From positions 1 to 39,235 of the IMG/VR virus record IMGVR_UViG_3300023245_001181: a stretch of DNA of 39,235 nt; one strand, written 5' to 3'. The translations under genes and the position numbers were made by a program. The notes under the pieces were generated by a model that did no database searches, was not told the origin of the DNA, and was given only the letters and a program-made list of their open reading frames with translations. The stretch is from a virus. Shown piece after piece: positions 29,992 through 38,770 of this stretch (its first letter is position 1; each line of letters opens with the position of its first letter).

Positions 29992-31869
29992 ATGAACAAG
30001 CTTAACGAAGGACAGACTCAAGTATATGCAGACGGGCATGTTGATCCACAGTATGGAGTCAATACCGGAGCGCCATATTTGAATAATCCACCACAACAAC
30101 TTCTAGACATTGCCACCGAATTCTTTAAGAGCGGTAAGTCTGAAGCACAAGTATTAGCAATCTTAGTAGGGATGGGCACTAAACAACAACTTGCTCTTTC
30201 TGCAATTCAAGCATTAAGAGGGCGGGGGCCAATGACAGAAACACAACAAAAAAATCATACAAATATGAAATTCACACTCGTTGATCTATACGAAAATGTG
30301 GTGAACACAATCGATAAGCTTGAGACTTTATCTGCAGATAAGTCTAGAGTATCTTATTCAACTAAGCAAGCTAAAGATCTTCTTGAAAGCGCTTTAGGTA
30401 TGTTCCCAGAAATGACTATTAACTCTAATATCATTGCTAAATTAACTACGGAAGAAATTGCGACTATAAAAAGTCAAGATGATCCAAGAGCAACTTGGCT
30501 AACTTTAGTAGATGAAAAAGTTACTCCAGTTTTAAAATACAATATCGCAAAGGCTATTCATAACACTTCTGCTATTCACGATTGGGTAAAGCCAATCAGT
30601 GAACTAAGAGGATATATTGATAATATGTATGCAACCCATACTTTTTCATTTAAAGTAAATGAAGCTGTATTAAGTATTGGAACTCGTAACAATCCGCTAG
30701 ATGGCAAATTAGCTGTTGAATTAACAACACTTCTTAACGAAACTGAAGATGTAATTAAAGCTGGCTTTGAAAGCATAGCTGCTAAGAATCCTTGGTCAGC
30801 TGAGTGTAAAGCAATCCTCAACGAAATGAAAGCTGAAGCGCAAGGCGCAGACCAAGCAAGAGCAGTTGTTCTAAAAACATTTACACCAATCCTTACGGAA
30901 GGGACCACTGTGATTTTTAATCTTCACGGTTCAACCTTTGGATTTGATGGAACTGAAGTAACAGAAGCTAACGTTACCGATTCGCGATTCGGACAAGTAA
31001 GAGAAGGATTGGAAATGTTTAAACAATCAGGAAATTCATTAGTACTATTCGGTGAAGCTGAAAGCGCACTTAAAATTGACTTAACAGAAGGCACAATTGG
31101 TTTAGGTAAAATTGATCTATCTGAGAAAACATCCCAAGAAATTAAAGAATCATTACTTGCGAGTAAATTCTTTAGTGCACGTAACGCTTGGGAAGCAGAT
31201 AAAGTTGCAGCTATGATAGAACATTTAGACATGGTCGCTGAAATGGACACAGCATTATCACTTACAAGTACAGAGTTCTTAAATGTGTATCTTACTATGT
31301 TAGCTGTTGAAAGTAACGGTGGAGTATGGATGCACAAGGTAAACCCAGCAATGAGTTTAAACGAAATGAAATTCTATCCAACTGCAACTAAAGCACTAAA
31401 AGAAGCTAAAGACTTTATTGGATATGATGCAACTTCATATCTATCTAAAAGTTTAATAGCAGAAGGTGAGGCTTCAGCAATCGTTGAACACAAACGAACT
31501 GTTATTGATAGCGAAATAAGCTTCTTAGAAGAAAAGAAAGAAGTTATTACTGCTGCTATTAAACGAATTGGTATAAGCGAAGAGCTAACTGAAGCACTTG
31601 GACTTGTCGAAGGAGCTCTATCTAAAAAAGAACAAGAACTTCAAGCAACATATATCGTTGAAAAAAAAACTAAGCGTGATTATCTAAACGATGGTTATGC
31701 GGAAGCTATAATGAGTATTGATAGTGGAGCGTTTAAAAAAGGCCAAGAGGTTATGGTAAATGCTGAAGAATATTCTTCATTGGGTGATGATGGTTTGATT
31801 GATGTAGTTGATGCAAATACTATGGAATCAGAATACATTGAAAGAGGAAAGCTTAAGGTTAAAATTTAA
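29992..31869 (+). CDS. Large putative head/virion protein
   Basis: This 625-aa protein begins MNKLNEGQTQVYADGHVDPQ; L-N-E|G fits the gp21-type cleavage rule (L/I-x-E followed by a small residue), so it may be processed during head maturation. Most of the body is helical with alternating small beta segments (ILTEGTTVIFNLHGSTFGFD). Residues 500-570 are predicted coiled coil (DSEISFLEEKKEVITAAIKR, ELTEALGLVEGALSKKEQEL). The C-terminal 50 residues (FKKGQEVMVNAEEYSSLGDD) look like a small SH3-type barrel. It is the last gene before a strong terminator. No T4 counterpart was recognised. Confidence 0.5.
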   Translation: MNKLNEGQTQVYADGHVDPQYGVNTGAPYLNNPPQQLLDIATEFFKSGKSEAQVLAILVGMGTKQQLALSAIQALRGRGPMTETQQKNHTNMKFTLVDLYENVVNTIDKLETLSADKSRVSYSTKQAKDLLESALGMFPEMTINSNIIAKLTTEEIATIKSQDDPRATWLTLVDEKVTPVLKYNIAKAIHNTSAIHDWVKPISELRGYIDNMYATHTFSFKVNEAVLSIGTRNNPLDGKLAVELTTLLNETEDVIKAGFESIAAKNPWSAECKAILNEMKAEAQGADQARAVVLKTFTPILTEGTTVIFNLHGSTFGFDGTEVTEANVTDSRFGQVREGLEMFKQSGNSLVLFGEAESALKIDLTEGTIGLGKIDLSEKTSQEIKESLLASKFFSARNAWEADKVAAMIEHLDMVAEMDTALSLTSTEFLNVYLTMLAVESNGGVWMHKVNPAMSLNEMKFYPTATKALKEAKDFIGYDATSYLSKSLIAEGEASAIVEHKRTVIDSEISFLEEKKEVITAAIKRIGISEELTEALGLVEGALSKKEQELQATYIVEKKTKRDYLNDGYAEAIMSIDSGAFKKGQEVMVNAEEYSSLGDDGLIDVVDANTMESEYIERGKLKVKI

Positions 31870-31895
31870 GTTGCATATTTATACATAATGAATTG

Positions 31896-31923
31896 GGCCG
31901 GGAAAGAACTTCTCGGCCTTTTT
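31896..31923 (+). terminator. Rho-independent terminator after the large structural gene
   Basis: GGCCGGGAA (31896-31904) pairs with TTCTCGGCC (31910-31918), with one G-T wobble and a 5-nt loop, followed by TTTTT. It lies 26 nt after the stop at 31869 and ahead of the gp55-like gene. Confidence 0.85.
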
Positions 31924-31961
31924 GCATATAACTAGTATATTAACATTAAACTTTAACAAAG

Positions 31962-32327
31962 ATGGCACGTAAACGAAACTATCTAAATAACAAAGATCTT
32001 GTTGCTGAGATTATAGCATCTAAAGAGCAAGACGAACTAACGCCTAAGGCACTGAAAATGTTAATGATGTTGGCAGACAGATCTTCAAATAGATTACCGT
32101 ATAATAATCCTGACGATAAGCAAGATTGCATAGCATGGGCTTATATGGATCTATATAAATATTGGAGGAACTTCAATCCTGAAAAAAGTACTAACGCTTT
32201 TTCATATTTCACAGAGATATGCAAACGTGGTTTTGCTAAAGGCTGGAATGCACTTCATCCAAAAAAGTACAAAGGAACTATTTCAATTAACGGTTCAGTT
32301 GATGGTGATGGGCTTTATTCATTTTAA
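31962..32327 (+). CDS. 55: Late-transcription sigma factor, gp55-like
   Basis: The 121-aa product opens RNYLNNKDLVAEIIASKEQD, matching the YVNNKELLQAIIDWK start of T4 gp55 in position and character. It continues with MLMMLADRSSNRLP, DCIAWAYMDLYKYWRNFNPE and AFSYFTEICKRGFAKGWNAL, the core helices of small phage sigma factors (region 2-like). It is shorter than T4 gp55 (185 aa), mainly lacking the C-terminal extension that in T4 reaches the gp45 clamp. It would direct host RNA polymerase to late promoters. The recurrent GATATATAA-type element near structural genes is the likely target. It is adjacent to the gp4-like gene. Confidence 0.72.
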   Translation: MARKRNYLNNKDLVAEIIASKEQDELTPKALKMLMMLADRSSNRLPYNNPDDKQDCIAWAYMDLYKYWRNFNPEKSTNAFSYFTEICKRGFAKGWNALHPKKYKGTISINGSVDGDGLYSF

Positions 32328-32329
32328 AC

Positions 32330-32821
32330 ATGAGCATAAAAAAGGTTAAACCTACATCCAAATCGAAATTCAAGCAGGGGTATTACACTCCTAAGTTTAT
32401 TACTAAGTATAACGGTGTTATGCCGATTATTTATAGGAGTAGCTGGGAACGTAAGTTCTGTCATTGGTGTGATCATAATGAAGATGTTATATCTTGGATG
32501 AGTGAACCTTTCTCTGTTAAGTACTTCGATATTCTCACTAAAAAATTCCGCAACTACTATCCTGATTTTTACATTAGAATGAAACGAGGGGAAGAGAATG
32601 GAGTTCCGATAATTCAGAACTATGCAATAGAAGTAAAGCCAAAGGCACAACTTAAAAAACCAAAAGAACCAAAGCGCAAGACTCCAAAAACTATGGCTAA
32701 CTATAAGTGGATATACGAACAGTATGTCAAAAACTTATGTAAGAACGATGCACTACAGAAAGCTGGCAAATTGGCCAACTTCAAAGTAATGCTGATTACA
32801 GAAGATTCTAAAATATTCTAA
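32330..32821 (+). CDS. 4: Head completion protein, gp4-like
   Basis: This 163-aa protein contains FKQGYYTPKFITKYNG, IIYRSSWERKFCHWCDHNED, EPFSVKYFDIL and YYPDFYIRMKRGE, then NYAIEVKPKAQ. This order matches the T4 gp4 (gp50/65) head-completion family, which has a TnsA/PD-(D/E)XK-like fold. The S-S-W-E, P-D-F and E-V-K positions correspond to the nuclease-like core. gp4 acts on filled heads before tail joining. It overlaps the next gene by one base and begins 2 nt after gp55. Confidence 0.75.
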   Translation: MSIKKVKPTSKSKFKQGYYTPKFITKYNGVMPIIYRSSWERKFCHWCDHNEDVISWMSEPFSVKYFDILTKKFRNYYPDFYIRMKRGEENGVPIIQNYAIEVKPKAQLKKPKEPKRKTPKTMANYKWIYEQYVKNLCKNDALQKAGKLANFKVMLITEDSKIF

Positions 32822-33390
32822 TGGCTGATAGTCTTAAGGAAAGCATATCTGACTATACGAAGGCAAACGGTGGAAAATCTGGCGCATCTAAAGCTAGCCA
32901 ATCTCAACTTAACATCCTTGGTGACACTTATTCTGGAAGATTCCAGTACGGAAAGATGTATTCGTTTCGGTACTTTACACCTAAACCAATATCCTATGAC
33001 TCCAATCCAATTGTAATAGGCCTAGGCCCAAGCACAGATGGAAACGAACTGGGTTTGAATTTGCATTATTTACCTTACGCTGTAAGGAAAACATTCCTAG
33101 ATAGAATCTGGCAAAGTTATTCTAATGTGATAGAATCAAATCTTGCTTACTCAGGCAAGCCTAGAAATCAATCACCTCTCCCAGGATTTAATTGGAATAA
33201 CTTAAAGAATGCTTATGGTAATCATATCAATTTAGAACACTGTGTTCATCAATATAAACTTGGACGAATACGAAATATGAGAATGTTAGGATACGAAGAT
33301 TGGTATATCGCCGCTGCTAACGATGAAAATAGATTTGTCGGAAAAAGTATTAGTCAAGCTCAAGCGCTTTATTACAACACTGATATATAA
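32821..33390 (+). CDS. Conserved virion protein next to gp4, function uncertain
   Basis: The 189-aa product has a Ser/Lys/Gly-rich N-terminus (residues 1-35), then a conserved-looking core YGKMYSFRYFTPKPISYDSN, PIVIGLGPSTDGNELGLNLH and YLPYAVRKTFLDRIW. The G-x-N-L-H-Y-L-P motif occurs in phage virion proteins that I have seen linked to head completion or DNA-end protection, but I cannot place it firmly. Gene position between gp4 and portal agrees with a head, neck or DNA-end role. Its stop codon forms the end of a GATATATAA element. Confidence 0.5.
   Translation: MADSLKESISDYTKANGGKSGASKASQSQLNILGDTYSGRFQYGKMYSFRYFTPKPISYDSNPIVIGLGPSTDGNELGLNLHYLPYAVRKTFLDRIWQSYSNVIESNLAYSGKPRNQSPLPGFNWNNLKNAYGNHINLEHCVHQYKLGRIRNMRMLGYEDWYIAAANDENRFVGKSISQAQALYYNTDI
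33382..33390 (+). promoter_or_regulatory. Late-promoter-like element GATATATAA upstream of portal gene
   Basis: An exact copy overlaps the end of the previous gene, ending 17 nt before the portal ATG. AAGGAAGG between the two is a rare clear Shine-Dalgarno-like stretch in this window, suggesting strong translation of the portal gene. Confidence 0.55.
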
Positions 33391-33407
33391 CTCAAGGAAG
33401 GAAACAC

Positions 33408-35042
33408 ATGGCTGGATTTACAAATAGAAAGGGACCTCTAACAGGAGGCAATCCTGTTACTAAGGCATTGAAAGATTTATCTAATCTAGGCATGGCTTAC
33501 GATGACATGGTCATACGTAATTCACGCGCAGTCGGTTTTACTGAAAACCAATTCGGATATACGATGAATCCGATGGGTAATGATGCAGATGACATTTATT
33601 CACCGTTCGCGGCTATGTCATTAACTGATACAACACTTAAAAAGAATATCTCATTCTTTGATAAGCAATACGCTGAAAAGATAAAAAAATATAGAACATT
33701 TGCAGTTCAAGATGAGTTAGAAGAAATCTTAGATGTTTTGTGCGACGAAGCAATCGTATTTGATGAATCTAATTACTGTGGGTATGGTAACTTCAGTGGT
33801 CAAATTTCAAATGCAATAGAGGAAGAAATAGGAGATGTATACAATAATATATATAACTATTTTGGATTTAATGATGCACTAAGTATTTGGAACTACTTTA
33901 GAAAATGGTTAGTCGATGGTTATATTGCATTTGAGATTGTTTATAACGATGATCAAACAGAAGTAATCGGGTTTAAAGAATTAGATCCTCAGTCGTTAGT
34001 GCCAGGGATTGATACAACCACGGGAAAGAAACAGTGGACTCAATATCCTGGCGGAGGTGTAAAAGAAAAGCAACTGTGGGACTCTCAAGTAATCTATATA
34101 TCTTATTCCCAAGTAAACTCACCACAAAGAACATCATATATTGAAAGACTAATTAGATCATTCAATATGTTGAGGATTATGGAACATACCAGAATTATCT
34201 GGGCTGTTACTAACGCATCCTTTAAAACCAAATTTGTAATACCAGTTGGTGGTAAATCTAAAACGAGAGCTAAGCAATCACTTGCATCTCTTATGAATAG
34301 TTACCGAGAAGTTGTTGACTTCGACTTCGATAGTGGTGAAATGAATACGAATGGAAATCCAATGATGCCATTCAATAAGGAATATTGGTTACCCTCTAAA
34401 GATGGCGAGCAACCTGAAATTGAAAACATTGGCGGTGACGGTCCAGATCTTGGCGATACAGAATCTTTATCATATTTCTCAGATAGATTAAAACTAGCTT
34501 CAAAAATTCCATTCTCTAGATTTGACAGAGAAGGTGGTTCTGTTTGGGACTTGGAAGCAAGTGGTATGATGAGAGATGAAATTAAATTTGCTAAATTTAT
34601 TAACCGTTTACGATCAATCTTCCAGGAAATATTAGTTAAGCCGCTTTATATTCAAATGTGTCTTAATCATCCTGAACTTCAGAAGGATGTGTCTTTTAAA
34701 TCTGGGCTTGGTTTAAATTGGGTAAAAGATAATGTATTCGAAGAATTAAAAGAAATGGAATTAATGACACTCCGAGTTGACTTTATCGGTAACGTTAAGA
34801 CTCAATTGAGTGAAATGGATGCAGAAATGACAGAAATTCCATATTTCAGTTTGCCTTGGTTAGTGAAACGATACGGTGGATTTACTCAGGATGATCTAAA
34901 AGCTAACGCTAGATCAATGACACGAATTGATCTAGAGAAAGAAGGGTTTGCAGAACAGGACATAGAAAAGATACTGCTAGGAGCTAATAAAAAAGATTTT
35001 GAGGCCGAATCTGAACCTGACCCTATGGATGAATTTGAATAA
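33408..35042 (+). CDS. 20: Portal vertex protein, gp20-like
   Basis: This 544-aa protein (T4 gp20 is 524 aa) carries portal landmarks: LEEILDVLCDEAIVFDESNY (the D-x-x-x-x-E-A region), IAFEIVYNDD, GFKELDPQSLVPGI and MEHTRIIWAVTNASFKTKFV. Then come MMPFNKEYWLPSKDGEQPE and IPFSRFDREGG. The portal forms the twelve-subunit ring through which DNA is packaged and ejected and to which the tail attaches. It is followed by the protease-scaffold and capsid genes, as in T4 (20, 21, 22, 23). The acidic C-terminus ends DPMDEFE. Confidence 0.9.
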   Translation: MAGFTNRKGPLTGGNPVTKALKDLSNLGMAYDDMVIRNSRAVGFTENQFGYTMNPMGNDADDIYSPFAAMSLTDTTLKKNISFFDKQYAEKIKKYRTFAVQDELEEILDVLCDEAIVFDESNYCGYGNFSGQISNAIEEEIGDVYNNIYNYFGFNDALSIWNYFRKWLVDGYIAFEIVYNDDQTEVIGFKELDPQSLVPGIDTTTGKKQWTQYPGGGVKEKQLWDSQVIYISYSQVNSPQRTSYIERLIRSFNMLRIMEHTRIIWAVTNASFKTKFVIPVGGKSKTRAKQSLASLMNSYREVVDFDFDSGEMNTNGNPMMPFNKEYWLPSKDGEQPEIENIGGDGPDLGDTESLSYFSDRLKLASKIPFSRFDREGGSVWDLEASGMMRDEIKFAKFINRLRSIFQEILVKPLYIQMCLNHPELQKDVSFKSGLGLNWVKDNVFEELKEMELMTLRVDFIGNVKTQLSEMDAEMTEIPYFSLPWLVKRYGGFTQDDLKANARSMTRIDLEKEGFAEQDIEKILLGANKKDFEAESEPDPMDEFE

Positions 35043-35088
35043 TTTTAGAATACGAACTAGCACAATCTAGTTTCAGAGAAGACTACAT

Positions 35089-35097
35089 AATATATAA
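35089..35097 (+). promoter_or_regulatory. Late-promoter-like element AATATATAA upstream of protease-scaffold gene
   Basis: A one-base variant of GATATATAA ending 18 nt before the ATG at 35116. Confidence 0.5.
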
Positions 35098-35115
35098 AAC
35101 AAATAATAAACAAAC

Positions 35116-36849
35116 ATGGGAGTTAAGAACCTACTTATACTAGAAAGATCTACGGCGGATTTAGCCGCAACTACAAATTCTGACGGTAGTGTAATTTTAG
35201 AAGGTATATTCACAGAGCTCGGAGTTAAGAATAAGAATAACAGGATTTACGAAGTTGAGGAAGTGTTACCACACATCAAAGAACTACAAGCTAAAGTTAA
35301 GACAAAAAAGCTTCTAGGTGAACTTGATCATCCAAAAGACTTTGATATTAGTTTATCAAACGTATCTCATGTTATCGAAGAGTTAACTTACGATGAAGTG
35401 AAGAAACAAGTACGAGGTAGAATTCGACTTTTAAATACTACTAAAGGCAAGGAAGCAAAAGCACTTATCGAAGATGGTATTCCGCTTCACATTTCCTCAA
35501 GAGCAGCAGGAACAGTTGGTTCAGATAACCGAGTTAAAATCAAGAGATGGTTTACTTACGACTTAGTTGCAGATCCTGGATTTGAAAATGCAGAATTATC
35601 AAGAGTAAACGAGTCATATGGTTTTGACAATGACAATTTATTTATTTACGAAATAGACAAACCGATATATAAAATAGAAGAAACAAAATCAGAAGAAATG
35701 ACTGGAGATGAAAAATATGTACTTGCTGAGGATTTTAATAAGTATACAGAATACTTAAAGGATAAAATCACAAAGTTAGAGGAAGCAGCAGCTACCGAAG
35801 ATAATTCAAAATTAGAAAAACTTATTCAATATTCTAACACTATTGCCGAAAAGGTTAATGGGATTGTTGAAAGTATAGAAGGTCTTGATGAATCTCAAGA
35901 GAAGAATGTAACTTATTCTAATTACCTCGCAGAAAACTTAAGGCTGATTAAAGAATACACAGGATACCTTGGAGAAGAACTAGATTTAAGTATTCAATAC
36001 ACTGGACATGTAGCAGATAAAGCTGATAAAGGAATTCAGTATTCTGAGGAAGTTGCAGAGAAAGCTGACCAAGCAATACGATTTGGTAATTACCTTGCAG
36101 AAGGACTTAACAAAGGAATTTTATATGCTGAGCATCTTGGTGTAAAACTTGATGAAAGTATAGCATACGCTGAATACCTTAAAGAAGGAGTTCAACGAGG
36201 AATTAATTACGCTGAGTATATGGCTGAGCAGATCAACGAAGAATACGACAAAGCACTATTGGAAAAGAATGGTACTAAAGTTACAGCATTAACTGAATCT
36301 GTTCAATTTACAGAAAAAGCTGAAGAATATAAAAATTCATTGACTGAAAGTATTGATTCTTTAATTGCAAAGGCAGAAGCTAAGAACGTAAGTGAATTGG
36401 TGTTTTTAAACTTCTTAGGTGAAGGTAAGAAAAGAGAGTTCGAAGCACTAACGGAAGATGTTAAAGGTAGAGTAATCACTAAGATGAATGAATCTACGAT
36501 TATGAGTTCTATTGATGCACATAACGTTTGGGAATCATGTTTCATGGTTGCAGAAAACAAACCAAGTGTTATTGATGATATGCCAGCGAAGTATCATGAT
36601 AAATGGAATAAACTATCTGAAGCTAGAAAAACTCAAATTATCGCAGAATCTAATTTCTATCCTGTTGATACGTCATATCAAATTAATAACTTCTGGGCAA
36701 CGCGCGATTTGAGAGATAAGCAAATGATAAGTGAAAAACTTAATGAAAATTCAACTGCAGTAGGTGGAGAGGTTAAAAACCAATATGCAATTTCTGCTGA
36801 ACAAAGAGCTGATATTGTTAGCAAAATGAAATTTAGCTTAAATCGTTAA
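35116..36849 (+). CDS. 21: Prohead protease (gp21-like) fused to a coiled-coil scaffold (gp22-like)
   Basis: Residues 1-180 are a T4 gp21-type serine protease: EGIFTELGVKNKNNRIYE, LGELDHP with catalytic H72, IRLLNTTKGKEAKALIEDG, and HISSRAAG with the catalytic Ser at 127 or 128. The roughly 380 residues that follow have no protease homology and are helical, with a nine-unit, 14-residue repeat at residues 236-376. They end in a segment with several L/M-x-E sites (SLTE|S, KMNE|S, KLSE|A) that the protease could cut. T4 encodes these roles separately (gp21 212 aa, gp22 scaffold). An internal ATG at M195 with its own promoter-like element suggests the scaffold is also made alone. It lies between portal and capsid genes. 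Confidence 0.85.
   Translation: MGVKNLLILERSTADLAATTNSDGSVILEGIFTELGVKNKNNRIYEVEEVLPHIKELQAKVKTKKLLGELDHPKDFDISLSNVSHVIEELTYDEVKKQVRGRIRLLNTTKGKEAKALIEDGIPLHISSRAAGTVGSDNRVKIKRWFTYDLVADPGFENAELSRVNESYGFDNDNLFIYEIDKPIYKIEETKSEEMTGDEKYVLAEDFNKYTEYLKDKITKLEEAAATEDNSKLEKLIQYSNTIAEKVNGIVESIEGLDESQEKNVTYSNYLAENLRLIKEYTGYLGEELDLSIQYTGHVADKADKGIQYSEEVAEKADQAIRFGNYLAEGLNKGILYAEHLGVKLDESIAYAEYLKEGVQRGINYAEYMAEQINEEYDKALLEKNGTKVTALTESVQFTEKAEEYKNSLTESIDSLIAKAEAKNVSELVFLNFLGEGKKREFEALTEDVKGRVITKMNESTIMSSIDAHNVWESCFMVAENKPSVIDDMPAKYHDKWNKLSEARKTQIIAESNFYPVDTSYQINNFWATRDLRDKQMISEKLNENSTAVGGEVKNQYAISAEQRADIVSKMKFSLNR
35664..35672 (+). promoter_or_regulatory. Internal GATATATAA element inside the protease-scaffold gene
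   Basis: An exact GATATATAA lies within the fused gene at the boundary between protease and scaffold, 25 nt before the in-frame ATG at 35698. In other positions of the window exact copies stand just ahead of gene starts. Confidence 0.45.
35698..36849 (+). other. 22: Possible nested scaffold gene (internal start of the fusion)
   Basis: The in-frame ATG at 35698 (MTGDEKYVLAEDFNKYTEYL) would give a 383-aa scaffold protein lacking the protease. The start falls after the protease core and before the 14-residue repeats, and GATATATAA precedes it. A nested scaffold within a protease gene is the arrangement of phage lambda C/Nu3 and herpesvirus UL26/UL26.5. Excess scaffold over protease would be needed for prohead assembly, which such an internal start would provide. 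Confidence 0.45.
35821..36243 (+). repeat. 14-residue tandem repeats in the scaffold domain
   Basis: A pattern I-x-(Y/F)-(S/A/T/G)-x-x-(L/V)-(A/G)-(E/D)-x-(L/A/V)-(D/N)-x-(G/S/A) repeats across residues 236-376. The aromatic residue falls at positions 239, 267, 281, 295, 309, 323, 337, 351 and 365, always a multiple of 14 apart. Two heptads per repeat indicate a long regular helix or coiled coil. One unit (about 250-263) is degenerate. Confidence 0.85.
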
Positions 36850-36871
36850 TAATTCTTAACTATTTATACTT

Positions 36872-36901
36872 AAAGTGGATCTTAATCGATCCACTTTTTT
36901 T
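36872..36901 (+). terminator. Rho-independent terminator after the protease-scaffold gene
   Basis: AAAGTGGATC (36872-36881) pairs perfectly with GATCCACTTT (36888-36897) around a 6-nt loop, followed by T residues to 36901. It lies 22 nt after the stop and insulates the capsid gene from upstream transcription. Confidence 0.88.
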
Positions 36902-36931
36902 ATGCTTTAGAAAAAAGGTCAATAAACCATT

Positions 36932-36940
36932 GATATATAA
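36932..36940 (+). promoter_or_regulatory. Late-promoter-like element GATATATAA upstream of capsid gene
   Basis: An exact copy, here 70 nt before the ATG, giving the capsid mRNA the longest leader of the group. It sits directly after a terminator, as expected of an independent, strong capsid promoter. Confidence 0.6.
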
Positions 36941-37010
36941 TTCATAATCACAACTGTTAAGAAGCAAAAGACAGTAGGTTAAGAAAATAGCGAAAAAAAT
37001 AAAAATTAAA

Positions 37011-38708
37011 ATGTACGCTAATCAACTTATAAACGAGGCCGAGGTACAAAGTATTTGGGGACCGATTATTGAGGAGTCAACTGGAATTACTTCAAAGTCT
37101 AAGCTAGTTTGGATGTCAAAGTATTGCCATTATCACAACCTTAATGAAAGTGTCTACAATACTGTTCACCTTAACCCGAACATGAATGTTCCTGGAATGG
37201 GAGCAACACAATTTCCTGATCATCCAGGAACAATGAATAAGTTTACTGGCCAAACTCCCGGTTCAGGAGACAGACCTTTCTCACTACTTCCACTTGCTAT
37301 GCAGGTTGCAGCACAGACAGTAGGACTTGATCTTGTACCAGTAGTACCAATGCAAGGACCTATGGGAGTTCTTACATATTTGGACTTTGTATACGCTGGT
37401 GGATCTGTTATGGCAGCAGCTGGAGGATTAAATTCTAAAGCAGCACCATTAATGATCAAGGCGCCATTAACACTTAACAGTGCACAGCCTGCTCTTGCAG
37501 CAGACCAAGTGTTTTACGCTCAGGCAGCTGACGGAACACAAGCATCATACAAGCTTACCTTTGTAGGTCTATCTCGTATTGATGGTTACCCAATCTTCAG
37601 AGTAGAAGGATGGACTGGAAGCGCATACGCACAAGGTGGTGAAAACGGATCGGAAGCAATCTACCAAGCAATTGTTGCTGGCGAAGATTTCTGGTTAGAT
37701 GACCGATCACTTGTATCAGCCGGAACATGGGATGGTGGTGCAGAACTTGTAAAAGCTCTTGAAGATCATATTACTGGATTCTCTGGATCTGGATTTGAAC
37801 TAAGTAGCCGTGGCGATGGATCTGTAGCATCAATTGACCCTTATGAAAGAGAAGTTGGTGAATCTACACCAGATAACCTTATTGGTCTATCATTGTTCAA
37901 CAAATCAGTATCTGCTAAGACTTACCAAGTTGCAGCCGCTGTTACACGTGAGCAAGTCCAAGACCTTAAGCAATTTGGAATTGATGCAGTAGCTCAAGTT
38001 GAGGCAGTTCTTGTAAATGAACTTACTCAGGATATTAACAAACTGATTCTTGACAGAATCTTCAAACTAGGTTGTACTAACGCAGCTCAAATTGAAGCTG
38101 TTACTGGAACAGTTCTATCTGCAGCATTCAACACCGCAGTTGTTCCTGGAACAACAGCAATCACATTGGGCCAAGATAACACTGGAGCAGTAGTAACTGT
38201 TAATGCAGGAAACGTTACAGTTGGAGCAGGTGGTGAAACACAAGGAACATTGCAAAGAAGAATCCTTACAAAGGTTCTTGCTGCAACTAACCTTATTGGT
38301 ACTCGTGGAAGACGTGGTCCAGCTGACTTCGCCGTAACTGGTGGAAAAATGGCAACTGCTATCCAAGATGTATCTGGGTTTGTACCTTACCCACTATCAA
38401 ATACTATTAACCAAGCAGGTGGATCACTTTATCCAATTGGCGCAGTAAGTGGAGTTACTATCTATGTTGATCCAAACAGAGACTTCAATGATACACGTAT
38501 CGCTGTTGGACGTAAAGGTGACGGAAATTCACCAGGATTGGTATTCATGCCGTATCTAATGGCTGAGTCTGTAGAGACTATCGCTGAAGGTACAATGGCA
38601 CCGAAGATTGCGATTAAATCACGATTTGCATTGGTTGAAGCTGGGTTCCATCCTCAGACTATGTATTACACTATGGACTTTAAACTCACTAATGTAGACA
38701 TTATCTAA
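37011..38708 (+). CDS. 23: Major capsid protein, gp23-like
   Basis: This 565-aa protein (T4 gp23 is 521 aa) has the HK97-fold features of the T4 capsid family: MQVAAQTVGLDLVPVVPMQG and PMGVLTYLDFVYAGG near the N-arm, a long mid-region, AVTREQVQDLKQFGIDAVAQ, and RGRRGPADFAVTGGKMATAI. FVPYPLSNTINQAGGSLYPI, GLVFMPYLMAESV and FALVEAGFHPQTMYYTMDFK follow. It begins MYANQLINE|AEV, where the cut after E9 would parallel T4's FLTE|AEI but leave a far shorter propeptide than T4's 65 residues. It has its own promoter-like element and is bracketed by terminators. Codons are more GC-rich than in the neighbours, suggesting high expression. Confidence 0.92.
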   Translation: MYANQLINEAEVQSIWGPIIEESTGITSKSKLVWMSKYCHYHNLNESVYNTVHLNPNMNVPGMGATQFPDHPGTMNKFTGQTPGSGDRPFSLLPLAMQVAAQTVGLDLVPVVPMQGPMGVLTYLDFVYAGGSVMAAAGGLNSKAAPLMIKAPLTLNSAQPALAADQVFYAQAADGTQASYKLTFVGLSRIDGYPIFRVEGWTGSAYAQGGENGSEAIYQAIVAGEDFWLDDRSLVSAGTWDGGAELVKALEDHITGFSGSGFELSSRGDGSVASIDPYEREVGESTPDNLIGLSLFNKSVSAKTYQVAAAVTREQVQDLKQFGIDAVAQVEAVLVNELTQDINKLILDRIFKLGCTNAAQIEAVTGTVLSAAFNTAVVPGTTAITLGQDNTGAVVTVNAGNVTVGAGGETQGTLQRRILTKVLAATNLIGTRGRRGPADFAVTGGKMATAIQDVSGFVPYPLSNTINQAGGSLYPIGAVSGVTIYVDPNRDFNDTRIAVGRKGDGNSPGLVFMPYLMAESVETIAEGTMAPKIAIKSRFALVEAGFHPQTMYYTMDFKLTNVDII

Positions 38709-38730
38709 TCGTAGGATTAAATAATTATCT

Positions 38731-38765
38731 AAAGAGGGTTCCTATTATAGGAACCCTCTTTTTTT
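38731..38765 (+). terminator. Rho-independent terminator after the capsid gene
   Basis: AAAGAGGGTTCC (38731-38742) pairs perfectly with GGAACCCTCTTT (38750-38761), and the 7-nt centre can pair further. A T run continues to 38765. It is the strongest hairpin in the window. Confidence 0.92.
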
Positions 38766-38770
38766 GTTTC

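Noticed and set aside
1232-38366. Reverse-strand open frames throughout the window
   Set aside because: All lie opposite well-supported + strand genes, have low-complexity Ser/Leu/Ile-rich composition and no motifs; no strand switch is visible.
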